Assembly: GCA_011109175.1 (NCBI GenBank)
Contig: RDEW01000027.1
Coordinates: 860,277-924,276, forward strand
Direction: 5' to 3'
Length of the DNA stretch: 64,000 bases
Source: Dicyema japonicum
Taxonomy: Eukaryota > Dicyemida > Rhombozoa > Dicyemidae
The notes beneath the pieces were generated by a model. That model had not been told where the DNA came from. It did not search any database and was given only the letters and a program-made list of their open reading frames with translations. The position numbers and the translations under genes were made by a program. Below, piece after piece: positions 1 through 10,494 of the stretch (within the stretch, counting starts at the first letter, position 1; the number at the start of each line of letters is the position of its first letter).

Positions 1-264
1 GGTTCGAATCTCGCTGCTGTTCACCTGCTGGAAGGTTCCACGCATCTACGATGCAGTAATGGTTTGACGAGTGACGCCGTCATCAGTGAATACTCACTGC
101 GGAACTGGATTTGTCTAGAAAGGACACTCACACAAGAAAAAGAAAAAAGAAGTGAAGATCATTCCTTGGTTCTACGATTAGTTAAATTAACTGTTCTTTA
201 CTTAAATAAAGTGTGTGTCCTGCCTATGCGGAGCTATAAAATACTATGGCTCTCGTGAAATGGC

Positions 265-297
<33 letters not shown>
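1..297 (+). repeat. tRNA-derived SINE, 5' end cut by window edge
   Basis: The first bases match a Pol III B box (GGTTCGAATC), followed by about 240 bp of SINE body ending in a (TTA)n tail at 268-297. It is nearly identical to the opposite-strand copy at 7043-7375, which shows the complete tRNA-like head. The high identity suggests recent amplification. The short ORFs within it are not supported as genes. Confidence 0.85.
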
Positions 298-1559
298 CCC
301 CAAAGTGGCTATAGATAACCACGACTATAGATCTATTCCGCAACAAACCACCAACCTTTTATGGACAACCTAAAAATATTTTCCCAAAGGTAAGCCATAG
401 GAATGAGGATTATAAATTGGGGTTAATACTTCCTTTATGGCGCTGGAGTTGGATGAAATGCCGAAAAGTCTTCTACTAATGTCCAAGAGTTGGGGTCTGA
501 AGCTAGTTTGCTTGATGGAATGAGTTGATATAGATTTCATGGAAAATTAGAGGACAAAAAACAACGTCTTAAAAACGTTCAAATTAATCTTCGATGTGGT
601 AAAAATGAGGATAGGCAACATGGTAGACGACTTTTTTTTCGACTGTTTGATGAGATCACTTCAACATTGTCGAATTATCCCTATTATTATCGAACATGGA
701 TAACTCTCTAAAATCTGAAGGAATCCTATGTTTTACATACGACCATAATTTATTCTTCAACAATTTGGGGAAAAGTGCAGCTTCTGTAATTCTGCAAAGA
801 AAAGTGTTTTCCACTTTGGAAGCAAGGTGTGGTAAAATGATGAACATTGATTTTCGATGACATAATAAAGTAGTGAGATGCATACATCTGCATCTATGTG
901 GCAATATGGAATAAAACAGTCAAAGAGTTTGAAAAATCACCACGTGCAATCCACAGTCGCTATGAGGCTGTATTGATTCTAGTAGATACGACAGTAAGTA
1001 CCGATATCGATGGTTCTGATCGAAATTGAGGCGCCTTGCAATATTTATTGAAAAAGTAGAAGTGTTTTTTTTTTAATTTTTTTCTTAGAAAAATTGAATA
1101 ATTTTTGAATGAGAAAGAGTTTTAGGCGATTGAAATTGAGGTTTTATTGCCTAAAATATTTCTGATATTATCTGATGAAAATGGAAATCAGTTATTTTCC
1201 CAATGAAGCATACTTGAAGTTTTTAATGCAAAAAATAGGCGAATTGTTTATCGTTGCAATGGTAATTGCGTTTGATAGACAGAATCTGGTACCATTGGTC
1301 AACTTACAAAGCATCCCCCTCTACGAAATTTTTTAAAATACTTAGAAATCACCAGATATATGAGAAGATTCCGAGCCCGTTATAGATGGTGGTTCATGAT
1401 GCTCGTCCTTGTCGATTCAGCCCCCCTTGTTGGCCTGGAATCATTTAGATGGGACATTCTTAACCAAGTAGTCCTGCAGCAATAATTCCTGGTGGAACTA
1501 AATACGATATCGCCTTTTGGAATTAGAAATTACAGGAGGCAACTTCAACATATAAAGGG
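298..1559. other. intergenic, nothing recognised
   Basis: AT-rich sequence with only short ORFs that lack recognisable motifs and do not join across microintrons. I see no gene here. Confidence 0.5.
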
Positions 1560-1860
1560 TTACTCAAAGATGGGATGAGACTACCAGGGGCGAGATTAAC
1601 GACTTCTCGGACACGTTTGGGATTCTCAATTGGACTTGCAGATATAACGTCCGAATGGGCTGGCAGGCTGCCACCGGACACTTTGCAAGACATTGTAATG
1701 GAGCAAGAAGGTCCCTTCGCCGTGAAGGAAGTAAAGTCCTGCGGAATGCCAGGAACAAACCAACGGAAGATTATTTATCAACCCGATGGTCAACCAGCAA
1801 CGGAGTGAGCTATAGTGGCTGCCCGGTGACTAGGAAAGCTGGGCCTCTGTGAGAAGATCA
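1560..1860 (+). pseudogene. possible decayed retroelement coding remnant
   Basis: Overlapping open frames of 65-77 codons are unusually GC-rich for this window. They contain a segment (GHFARHCNGARRS) that loosely resembles the GLH-LSC-GR motif of the retroelement fragments at 31000 and 58700. No complete domain is visible, so this is a weak call. Confidence 0.25.
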
Positions 1861-1879
1861 GATGATTATTGAGCGAAAC

Positions 1880-2175
1880 ACGAAAGGCAGAATTCCTCCT
1901 ACCCACGAAACACAAGTCATTATTATTAACCTCAGGCTTACATTCTTTTGTAAGTCCAGCACAGTCATAACTAATTAATCCAAGGAAAAAACCCAAGGAG
2001 AACATCTGCTTTGCCGACCAAATCCATCTTCCAATAGTACATTACAGGCTTCCGCTTCAGAAGAAGGTAGAGAAGTAGATCCGCCTTTTTCCATTTTCAT
2101 CGCACCTCCTAACGTCGCGGACATCACTTCATTCTTCGGCGGAATGGTTTCCATAATGTAATCTTCACCAGAGGA
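1880..2175 (-). repeat. retroelement 3' end, family R1 copy
   Basis: This roughly 290-bp stretch matches copies at 16325-16610 (+) and 27035-27300 (-). On the minus strand it carries the tail of an ORF, then a short hairpin (CTTACA...TGTAAG around 1936-1954), then a GGTTAATAATA tail. Its position and structure are those of a LINE or LINE-dependent 3' end. Confidence 0.6.
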
Positions 2176-2600
2176 TTTAGTCTTCTCCCTGACTAAACCA
2201 GAGGTCGACTAAAAATATACTGATATTTACTTGATTTAATTAAATAATTTTTTTAATACAAAAGAAAAACGTAAAAACTAGCAGTAAGCAACTTCTGGCA
2301 GCTCTCATTAAAAAATTCACATTTTATAAGCGCAATTAGATATTTAAAATATTTTCTTATTCAAAAAACAGTGTCTAACGCATTGACTATGATTTTTTAT
2401 ACTTGGTCTAAAAAAATCCACTTATTCTTCCCAATCTAAAAAGATTGCCTTTCCTGGAAGGTCGCCTTTCTGATCTACCTCACCCGAGTTGATGGAAGTT
2501 CGACTGATGCTCTCCTGTAACATAAAACCAAACTTTGGACCATCGAAGCCCTTGTCAAATTAACATAAACGAAAAAAGTAAAGGTCCTTGAACTCAGGAA
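2176..2600. other. AT-rich intergenic, nothing recognised
   Basis: Low-complexity AT-rich DNA without a convincing reading frame. Confidence 0.5.
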
Positions 2601-3180
2601 CCTTTTGAAAAAACCAGGAGGCTGACAAATGCATACTTCAAGATACAAGACTGTCTACCTCCACTCACACCCCGTCTTCTATGGTTATAACATTACCCGA
2701 CGTGAGCGCCCATCTTGTCACGATGGCGGAGTCATCACACTAATCAGAAAAAAATTGCCAACGCAGATATAGAATATGTTCACTTTCCCCCTTCTGTGGA
2801 GTACATCATCATTTCAATTTCAACAAACGTTGGCAACATCACCATATTAAACATGTACTGAGCGCTGAGATATTCCCTTCTCTCCATTCTAAAATATCGA
2901 AGACGCTGGATTTACTTGCCTTCTTGAATCCGTTGGTAATGGTGAACGACCGTGGTGGTGAACCAAGAGAGGTGTTTTGGTTGCGATTCAACGTGCACAG
3001 ATACTATCGCAAACACATCAAGTCATCGTTGTGCTCGGGTTCAGTATCTAGTACTGCTAAAGATTTGAAAAAGAGGAAGTACCGTGGCAATGGTGATTGA
3101 CTAGCCATCCAGCATAGTACCAACAATGACACGATGCCTCTTAAGATTCATTTGAGTTAATAAGGGGATCAACAGAAGAA
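2600..3180 (+). pseudogene. LINE endonuclease (EEP) fragment, decayed
   Basis: The translated plus strand, allowing frame changes, shows GYNITRRERPSCHDGGVITL followed by an EYIIISISTNVGNITILNMY-like stretch. This matches the middle of an apurinic-type endonuclease domain of Jockey/CR1-like LINEs, where an R-D-R-GGGV motif precedes a V-N-Y strand. Further downstream a NNDT segment may correspond to the end of the domain. No open frame spans it, so it is a dead copy. Confidence 0.55.
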
Positions 3181-3369
3181 ATTGGGGTCTCAAGTCGTTG
3201 CTCTTGACTGTGAGCAGACGTCCCAACATTTAGTTTATTTTTTTAAAAAAATTTATTCAGTCAGGGCCGGCCGTTATAAAACTATTTCTTAATTTTATTT
3301 TTATAAATTCGTTAACTTAACTTAAAAATGGGTTAAATAAAAGTAGTTATATTTAAGAAATATTAAAAA

Positions 3370-3452
3370 CGCATTGGACAGGATTCCTACCTGCGCGGGG
3401 CGAACCCCAGCAGCTTTCTAGGCTGCCGACTTAACCACTCAGCCACCAATCC
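3370..3452 (-). tRNA. tRNA-Ser(AGA)-like gene
   Basis: Read on the minus strand, the 83 nt fold as a type II tRNA. It has a 7-bp acceptor with one G-G mismatch, a GCTGAGTGGTTAAG D arm, and an anticodon stem GCAGC/GCTGC around CTAGAAA (anticodon AGA, serine). The long variable arm is GGGG-TTCG-CCCC and the T stem is GCAGG/CCTGT. A run of five T follows directly, as for a Pol III terminator. The T loop reads TAGGAAT rather than TTCGAAT and the D stem has a mismatch. It may therefore be a pseudogene or contain sequence errors; no CCA is encoded. Confidence 0.75.
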
Positions 3453-3729
3453 TTTTATATTGCTAATATTCTTCTTATAATCATTTCTATCATTTTAATT
3501 GTTTTTGTTGAATTTTTTGTTAATGATCTTTGTTTCAGGCTCTTTTTGCTAATTGTTCCTTTTTGTTACAATCATTTATGGACAAGCAATTAAAAGGGAA
3601 TAAGAATGACATAGCTGATTGTGTAGAGTTGCAAAATGGTGTAAAATTGGAACTTTAAGAAATTGTCTAGAAAAAATTAAGTTCCAAAATAAGGAAATTT
3701 AGTCTTTCTTTTACTTCTTTTTGAGAATC

Positions 3730-4870
3730 TTCACCAGCAATCAACCTGACTTCTCTCTCTGACTGTGGGTTCGCCGGGTAGAAAATCCCTTTCCATTTTT
3801 TCGGATAAGGTCTTCAAGTTATGAGGGAATTAGTTTTTCTAGTTTTCCTAGATTATAATAGTAGTGGCTGTTAAGGCCTGAATGTCCCGATTCTTTGTTA
3901 GTTCGTCCAGGACAGGTTGATTCAGGCATAGCTGACAGATGGCTCAATGAATTGTTTGTACAACAATTTCAAAGCTGAGAAAGGGGTTTTAATGCACCGA
4001 AGATAGTTTTGATTATCCTTAGCTTTTTGAGCAGCTTCCAGAGACAGCGTCGACGTGAGATGAAAAGGAATGTGTGTGTCGAAGGTGATCCCCAAGATTT
4101 TCAGTTTTTCGTGAAAGGTATTTTTGTCTGATTGATAAATATATCCACTGTCATTTGTCCAAGTCGTTTGTCTGAGGTAAATAAAGGCGAAGAAGATTTT
4201 TCAGTAGATATATCAAGTCTGTTATAATTTAGCCAAATTTGAATCTTGTGAAGGAATTCTTGTAGTCTTTCTGATGCCTTTGGGATATCTTGATCGCGGG
4301 ATCCGATTAATAGTCATCAGCATATGATAGAAATCGTCTTTATTATCGTGTTGTGGTAAATCGGACATGTATAAGTTAAATAAGGCGGGTGATAAAGGGG
4401 AACCTTGTGGGACACCATTGGGTAGCAATCTTGAAACTGATTTGGTCCCATCCATGTATACCCGGGACCTTCTTCCATTGATGAAGTTGGCTAGCCAGAG
4501 TTTTATATTGGAGTTGACGGAGATGCAAACAATTTCTGGGTTAGGATTTTCCTGAGACAGACTCGAAGGCCTTTTGTAAATCGATCGAGCAAACGACAGT
4601 TTTGAGGTGGCAAGGATTTATATTAAAGTCTTCAAGGTTAAATTGGTTGAGGGAAGTTAGGTGGGTAGAAGTTGAATAACCCCTTCTGAATCCATGTTGT
4701 AGGATGAAAAAAGGAAAGGAAGGGGTTATAAGATTAAGAATCAGTTTTTCCAATAATTTTGATAAGGTGCATAGTAAAGAGATTGATCGAAATGATGCAG
4801 GACTGTCCTTAGGCTTCCCAGGCTTAAGGATTGGGCGTATATGGACAGTTTCCAGATAGTTGGAATTGTA
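3730..4870 (-). pseudogene. LINE reverse transcriptase, Jockey/CR1-like, frame-broken
   Basis: On the minus strand, successive frames give the RT motifs in order: KPGKPKDSPASFRSISLL then LSKLLEKLI (4740-4860), QHGFRRGYSTSTHL and DLQKAFESV (4540-4750), LPNGVPQGSPLSPALFNLYM (4330-4440), and KILGITFDTHIPFHL then YKQFIEPSVSYA (3900-4110). The YADD region is degraded. Homologous pieces lie at 60240-61035 and 39290-40310. Several frameshifts and stops make it non-functional. Confidence 0.85.
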
Positions 4871-4921
4871 TTCATGTTTATTGAATAATTGAAAATCACT
4901 GTGATTGCATCAATTGAATCT

Positions 4922-5007
4922 GCTGATAGTTGATTGACTCATTGGATTTCCAGTTTCCCACACACTAATCGGCTGATAGTTGATTGACTCATTGGATTTC
5001 CAGTTTC
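4922..5007. repeat. 36-bp direct duplication, 50-bp period
   Basis: The block beginning GCTGATAGTTGATTGACTC occurs at 4922-4957 and again at 4972-5007, essentially identical, with a 14-bp spacer. It is a local tandem duplication at the upstream edge of the LINE fragment. Confidence 0.8.
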
Positions 5008-6480
5008 TTAGTCTCGTTCCGAGTTAATTTTGACTGAATCATTTTTTTCAATAAAAATTATTTTTGGAATTTTAAATATTTCACCAAATTAAAAAAATAA
5101 TAGGAAGCTAGAAGATACTTGTTCGCGCTCCGTGTGCACATGGTCTATCTCAGCGCTTCCGATTCGTTTTGAGTTCCTACCCTCAAAAATTTTAAAAACC
5201 AATCTCCCGATTTTAAATCTAATAGAATTTGAATTTTATTCAAAAATTAATTAGCTAGCTCTTTGAGACTTTTTCTGCCTTTTAGTTTTAATTAATTTTT
5301 TCGAAACGTGGTTTTTTGTTCGTTAGTGCAATTCTGAAATCGTTTTCACGGTTAGGACCGATTCGGTACTTAGTTTTTATATATAGTAGAGGTGAAAATC
5401 CAGATTCACGTTGTTTCAAATTTCACCAGAACTTGCAGTGCTCTTTTCGCATGGGTCTGAAGCCTAACTTGCGAACCGCAGTAAAAAACCTCCAAAGAAT
5501 TAGTCGTGCAACATTTTCAGTGATGTACATGCTTGACTAAAATCAAATTGTCTTTATCCTCATCTTTATCAATATGATTTATCCGGCACTCGACACTGCG
5601 TTAGAATGACAAAAAACTCCACATCTTGCTTATTTGAGTTTTGAAATAATCTAAAATCTTAAGAAAATCTCTTCAAAGTCTTTATCATTCTGCCCTCACT
5701 TGTTTATGGATGTGAAGGATAGTTCTTTATTCCGAGGACAAAGGGGTCATTCTGCTATAGAAAATTCAAGGAGAATGGCTATCAAATTTGTTCTCCAATT
5801 AATGCCTAATATAAAACTGAGTACGGATCATGGAATATTGAAAACTGTTAGAGTGTGGAGAAGAGGATTATATCTTTCCGTAAGAATTCATGTGGTTTGC
5901 CTTCAAATATCCAGATCATTGTAGATAAAACCAGTTGGGGAGGAACTACGGTGAAGACTCTAGACCCCTCAAGACAGAACCCATGTTATCAGAAAAGTCA
6001 CTCAACTATGACCTAACTATCCGTAAAAATAATTAACTAAGAGACCAGTGTGTTCACATGGCGGCTCTTCGCTTACAAGATTTATTAGCAAAATTGGACT
6101 GGAAGAGATTTAAACTCTGATCTTATGTCCACCTGACGATTTCTTGTTCAAAACTTCGGGTTTCCAATATTTCATGTGTCCTTCACCTCATCCATGCTCA
6201 CGAGAACAAAAAAATAAGAGTTTTCATTCATCACAAAGCTAAGTAGACATTCCATGCGACACAGGTACATCACCTCAACCTTCCAACCAATTGACCACTT
6301 ATTGGTCCTAAAAGATAAAAATTTTGCTATCTTAACATTACCGAACTAAACATTTAAGAACTCTGGATATAGCGGGAAGAAGTTAAGAGTTAACTCTAAT
6401 AAAGGTGTATCCAAATTCCACGGTCGGTGTGAGATGTATCCTTTCAAGCATCACGTCTATTCATGTCCACCCATGACAGA
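5008..6480. other. intergenic, nothing supported
   Basis: Open frames at 5316-5540 and 5700-5924 (74 codons each) show no motif, no microintron join and no neighbouring homology. I do not support a gene here. Confidence 0.45.
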
Positions 6481-6499
6481 GCCTTTCCACTAGAGTAAG

Positions 6500-7020
6500 G
6501 TAGAAACACTGCATCAATCAAATCTTTTTTCCGAGACCACCGTTAAAACGAAAAAAACAAACTAAGTGATCTGACAAATTTAATTCAGACTCTCAGCTTT
6601 GCTCGATGCTCTTGCCTCGATTCTACACAAGCTGGTCGGAGTCGGGTTTTCTTCTGATCACGTTTAATCAGGTCTCCCTCACGACTCTTTCGGATTAGGA
6701 TCTCCAAGGGTGTGACATCATGTTCTTTTTGTTCATAGACCACTTCTCAGTCTTTTTGTGTAACCACGCCCTTTTATGTGTAACCGCTATTTTCTGTGCA
6801 TTAATCCAAGAGATGTAAGGTCCTCACGAAGCACATGCATAGGGAAGGCACGGCTCAATGTACTGAGAGTAATTTGCTTTTAGTATGGTTGGTCTCTGTT
6901 ATGTTTTTTAGTAGTTTTATTTTTCTCACATTGTTTAACACATTTGCAACGCGTCACGAGAAGCACATATGCATATCACAGACCACTCCCAGGCTTCTTT
7001 GCCATTTCTTAACTGTCGGT
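6500..7020 (-). pseudogene. LINE C-terminal RT fragment with 3' UTR
   Basis: This minus-strand segment aligns by eye with 60240-60700. Both share the 3' end (GATCACTTAGTTT...), the region of the multi-Lys connection domain and the CAATGTACTG-like block at 6855. It is a shorter, more degraded copy of the same Jockey-like LINE. Confidence 0.55.
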
Positions 7021-7042
7021 GGAGATCAATAGCTAAATTATA

Positions 7043-7375
7043 ATAATAATAATAATAAAGCCTTTTCACGAGAGCCATAGTATTTTATAGCTCCGCATAG
7101 GCAGGACACACACTTTATTTAAGTAAAGAACAGTTAATTTTAACTAATCGTAGAACCAAGGAATGATCTTCACTTCTTTTTTCTTTTTCTTGTGTGAGTG
7201 TCCTTTCTAGACAAATCCAGTTCCGCAGTGAGTATTCACTGATGACGGCGTCACTCGTCAAACCATTTCCTGCATCGTAGATGCGTGGAACCTTCCACCA
7301 GGTGAACAGCAGCGAGATTCGAACCCGTAGCCTAAGCCACTTAAGCCCGACACCTAACCACTAAGCCACCCGGCC
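7043..7375 (-). mobile_element. full-length tRNA-derived SINE with target-site duplication
   Basis: On the minus strand the element starts at 7375 with a tRNA-like head containing an A box (TGGCTTAGTGG) and a B box (GGTTCGAATC). It continues through a 240-bp body and ends in (TAA/TTA)n near 7043-7060. It is flanked by an 11-bp direct repeat, GCTAAATTATA, at 7032-7042 and 7376-7386. These are the marks of retrotransposition. Degraded relatives lie at 16885, 19940, 22566 and 32040. Confidence 0.9.
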
Positions 7376-7440
7376 GCTAAATTATATTATCTAAAAAGTG
7401 AAATGAAGAAAAAATTTAATTAAAAAGAATCAATTTACAG

Positions 7441-8666
7441 TCAATAAATATGGTAAACGTTACGGTAGTATAAATTGTTACGTTTTACCCGGCAAACAGC
7501 GTAAATACAGTCAAAATGCACCACAAACGAAACTGATAAACATTGGAGACTCAGATTGAAAAGAACATATTCCACAGTAATTTTTGAAAGGTCAAATTCA
7601 TTGGAAATAGATGGGTCGATGGACATCACCTGCATGAGCACACCATTAGTAAACACGGGGCTCTTCAAACTATTGATATCTCTAAATTCTCCCCATAGTT
7701 TGCATCAATGATATGTTCCGATCTTGGGATGCCGACGACTAGCCCCAAAATGTGCTCTGATATCTGTTGGTTCTGTATTGGATAGAATATCAGATTGGAA
7801 AAAACTGGTAGTGGAATTCGTTGGGTCACAACGACTCCTTCCTTCCAATCAAAGGTCATCACTCCGATGAAAGGGTATTCAAAGGACCGCATGTTTTCGT
7901 AGAAGATTGGAAAGACCACAACTTTGCTCTCGTTGACCACATAGTGTGCCGTAGAATAGCAAGGACTATCGGTTGTCCGCAATTCCGCGAAATGGGATAA
8001 TTTCACATCAAAAGTGTAAAGATAAGTTTTCACGGATCCGTCAAGCTCGGTGAGAATTCCATGAAACACAATTTTATGGCCGACAAAAAACGTGGTGTAA
8101 GAATTGAGGTTCCTTAGTTCAGGGAACTCAAATCTTGTCCATATCCTTTCTTTTATTCGGTAAAAAAAGACTAGGCCATTGAGGGAGTACATAATCTCAA
8201 GAAGGTACTGAGAAATGGGTCGAATAACATCGCTAGTGAGAACAAGGATGGGGTCCAATCCATCCATACAAAATGGCACCAGATGAGCCTTCGACGTTGG
8301 AGGTGGTCGAATGTGTCCCTGAACATCCACACAGGACCATGCTCGGTCTCCAAATAAAGAAAATTGTTCAAAGCGGTTTGAGTACCGATGATGATGGCAT
8401 CCTCCAAAACGGTAAAGAGTGTCCCCCATAATACAGAGTTTTTGCTCGTCGACTATTTCAGAATTAATATATTCTTCAGAAATACAGTCAGCCTTTAACG
8501 TCGAAAGGTTTTTGATCTTCTTCAAGAACTCCATCCTTCGTTTAGTTAGCATGTTCTGTATTAGGAAATTCCAGCTGCGACATACGAGCCTGAGGGAAAT
8601 CAGCTGTGGAGAGGGAATGTATTGAAGGATTAGATTCTGATGGTTCAAATTTATGTCGTCACACAT
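7441..8666 (-). CDS. F-box/kelch protein, FBXO42-like
   Basis: The product is probably an SCF ubiquitin-ligase substrate adaptor. The N-terminus (residues about 8-45) has an F-box pattern, LILQYIPSPQLISLRLVCRS then W. It is followed by kelch-like beta-propeller strands (LYRFGGC at about 85, YSLNGLVFF, HKIVFHG, LYTFDVK). Spacing of the FGGC strand after the F-box resembles FBXO42. Exon 1 (8666-7671) is a long single exon that stops at 7665 if unspliced. A GT...AG intron of 41 nt (7630-7670) joins it in frame to 7629-7441, giving 394 aa. That intron is longer than others here, so the 333-aa version or a frameshift are alternatives. Substrate unknown. Confidence 0.65.
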
Positions 8667-8999
8667 AGAACAACATAAAACAAAATTTAAATTAAATAAA
8701 TAATATTTAATTATTAAGAATAAAATGAATGTTTAATTTCCTGTTACTTTTTGAATATAATAAATTTCACACAGGCCCTTATCCAGAACACTCCAGTGAA
8801 TATAAATGAAGCAATCGGAACCACATACCGCCAGACAATCGCGTTGGCCGTGGAATATGCCTCTGCTACGTAGAGATTCGCGGTATCAGAGGCCACTATC
8901 CAAAGACTAAACTTACTGCAAAGGAAAACAATACGTATGCTGGGACCACAATGTGGAACAAAAATACCTCCCCGGTTGACGGAAACTACAACTCGTAGA
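8667..8999. other. intergenic upstream of F-box gene
   Basis: A 94-codon minus-strand frame (8744-9028) overlaps LINE debris and shows no recognisable domain. I do not call it a gene. Confidence 0.4.
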
Positions 9000-9345
9000 T
9001 GTGGTTCCGGATCTCTTCGCATTTGCAAGGAAGATGGACACCCACTACGCCTCTCACTGTTCCACGCAAAAGAAAATCAGTTGGCTAAGAATTTTCCGTC
9101 CGCAAATTCCTAAGATCAAATATGGTCCGCATATCCAATTTCTCTGGGAAAAAGCCCACGCCTCTCCAAATTCTCATGAAAGAGGAACATCGTGGATTCA
9201 GAAAAACTGTGTGTACTATGGAAGATCACAGCAAAAGCTCTCGATCCTGTTGAGGTCAACCGGGATCACTTAATTAGTTGGTTTAACTCCTATCTTGGTA
9301 TTCCCTTTTTCAGGGTTAGATAATAATAATAAAAAAGGCAGAAAG
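9000..9345 (+). repeat. LINE 3' end fragment
   Basis: A 90-codon frame ends in LLRSTGIT followed by the shared 3' block GGGATCACTTAATTAGTTGG, a GGTTTAACTCC-like segment and a (TAA)n-type tail at 9320-9333. Equivalent 3' ends occur at 12420, 12840 (-), 40270, 59690, 60300 (-) and 61845. It is a 5'-truncated copy. Confidence 0.55.
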
Positions 9346-9649
9346 GGGAAAGCGACTAAGCCGATAATCATCTTGTTCGCTTTCACTTATAAAAACTAAA
9401 TTTGAATGACTAACTCCAAATGACTTTTAAACACTCAGTAGATCGCCACCGCGAAAGAGAATTGTTTTTAAAAAACACAATATTAGTGATTTAATCAAAT
9501 TGTCAATGAGAAATCGATTTAAGTCAATTCTCAATTACGCATTTAGAATTGCGAATAATTATGCAACTATCGTTCACGACAATGACCTCTTTTTCTTGGC
9601 AGATGAAGCATGATTTGTTATTAATGTCTTTGATTCTGTTTATGACTAA

Positions 9650-9893
9650 AACCACAAATTGGCACAATAAAGGCTTAAAAAATAAGGGGAAATAAATAGT
9701 AATTTAGGCAGCATAAATGGCTGTTTCCTCTGACAATAGATATCGAAATACGCGTCCGAAGCCATCTAGGCTCGAATTGATCATTGGTGACTTTTTGGAT
9801 CATTGAGTCGATCCGACGGACTAAATCGCCCGGTTGTGAGCTAAGGATTCCTGACGTTTCAATACCAAAGGGGACAAACAAATGGTCCTTCAA
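9650..9893 (-). pseudogene. retroelement C-terminal fragment (RGN motif family)
   Basis: The minus frame reads PFGIETSGILS, then a helical stretch, then RISISIVRGN near its end. The same order (VETSG ... RISIAxxRGN) occurs at 61260-61640 and 57600-57885, and the RGN end also at 30440. This is the C-terminal end of one non-LTR-type retroelement family seen repeatedly in the window. Confidence 0.5.
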
Positions 9894-10494
9894 AATACTT
9901 TAGTACTTCTTTCTTATGTGATCCTCTACTTGCTTAGAAGAATAGCCAAGGTCTGATGGGGAGGCTTAAATGAACCTCATTTTTTTGAAATAAAGTACCT
10001 TCAATAATAGAATGATATTCCATTTATAGAGACTCTACAGCCCCGATCGTCCGTCTCTGAATTCCTTAGTTTTATTTCTTTTCTTCGACTTCTCCTAGTC
10101 TTCAGACTCTGTTAACCTTCGACAGATCACTGATAAGTACTGACAGAATGTTAATGACCAGAGGAATATCACTTATCCCTAATTGCTAAAGTCGCCTAGT
10201 ATATATCATTGAAAACGCTTTCGTATGCGTTTTTAGATATTCCGGCATAATATTAACAATTACTACAACCACAGGTGCAGTTTCTGAGATATATCAAAAA
10301 CCAACAACAAGCATCAACAAATTAAAAATATATGAAATTTTAAAATTAATAAATTTTATATAAAACTTATTTAATCTTAGAATCAAAAATTTAGTAGAAA
10401 TATTAATTAAAATATATAATCGATTAATTTTCGAGTTACTATGGAAATATATTGTTATTTTTGATTTTATAATTATACATTACATGAACTGCGA
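9894..10494. other. intergenic upstream of INPP5E
   Basis: AT-rich DNA holding no gene that I can support; the last 200 bp presumably include the INPP5E promoter, but no element is recognisable. Confidence 0.4.

Noticed and set aside
1-7375. Inverted SINE copies as ends of one large transposon
   Set aside because: Each is a complete retroposed unit; the copy at 7043 has its own 11-bp target duplication, so the inverted arrangement is coincidental.
8744-9028. 94-codon minus frame as a membrane protein
   Set aside because: It has no recognisable family, overlaps LINE sequence on the other strand, and has no microintron partner.
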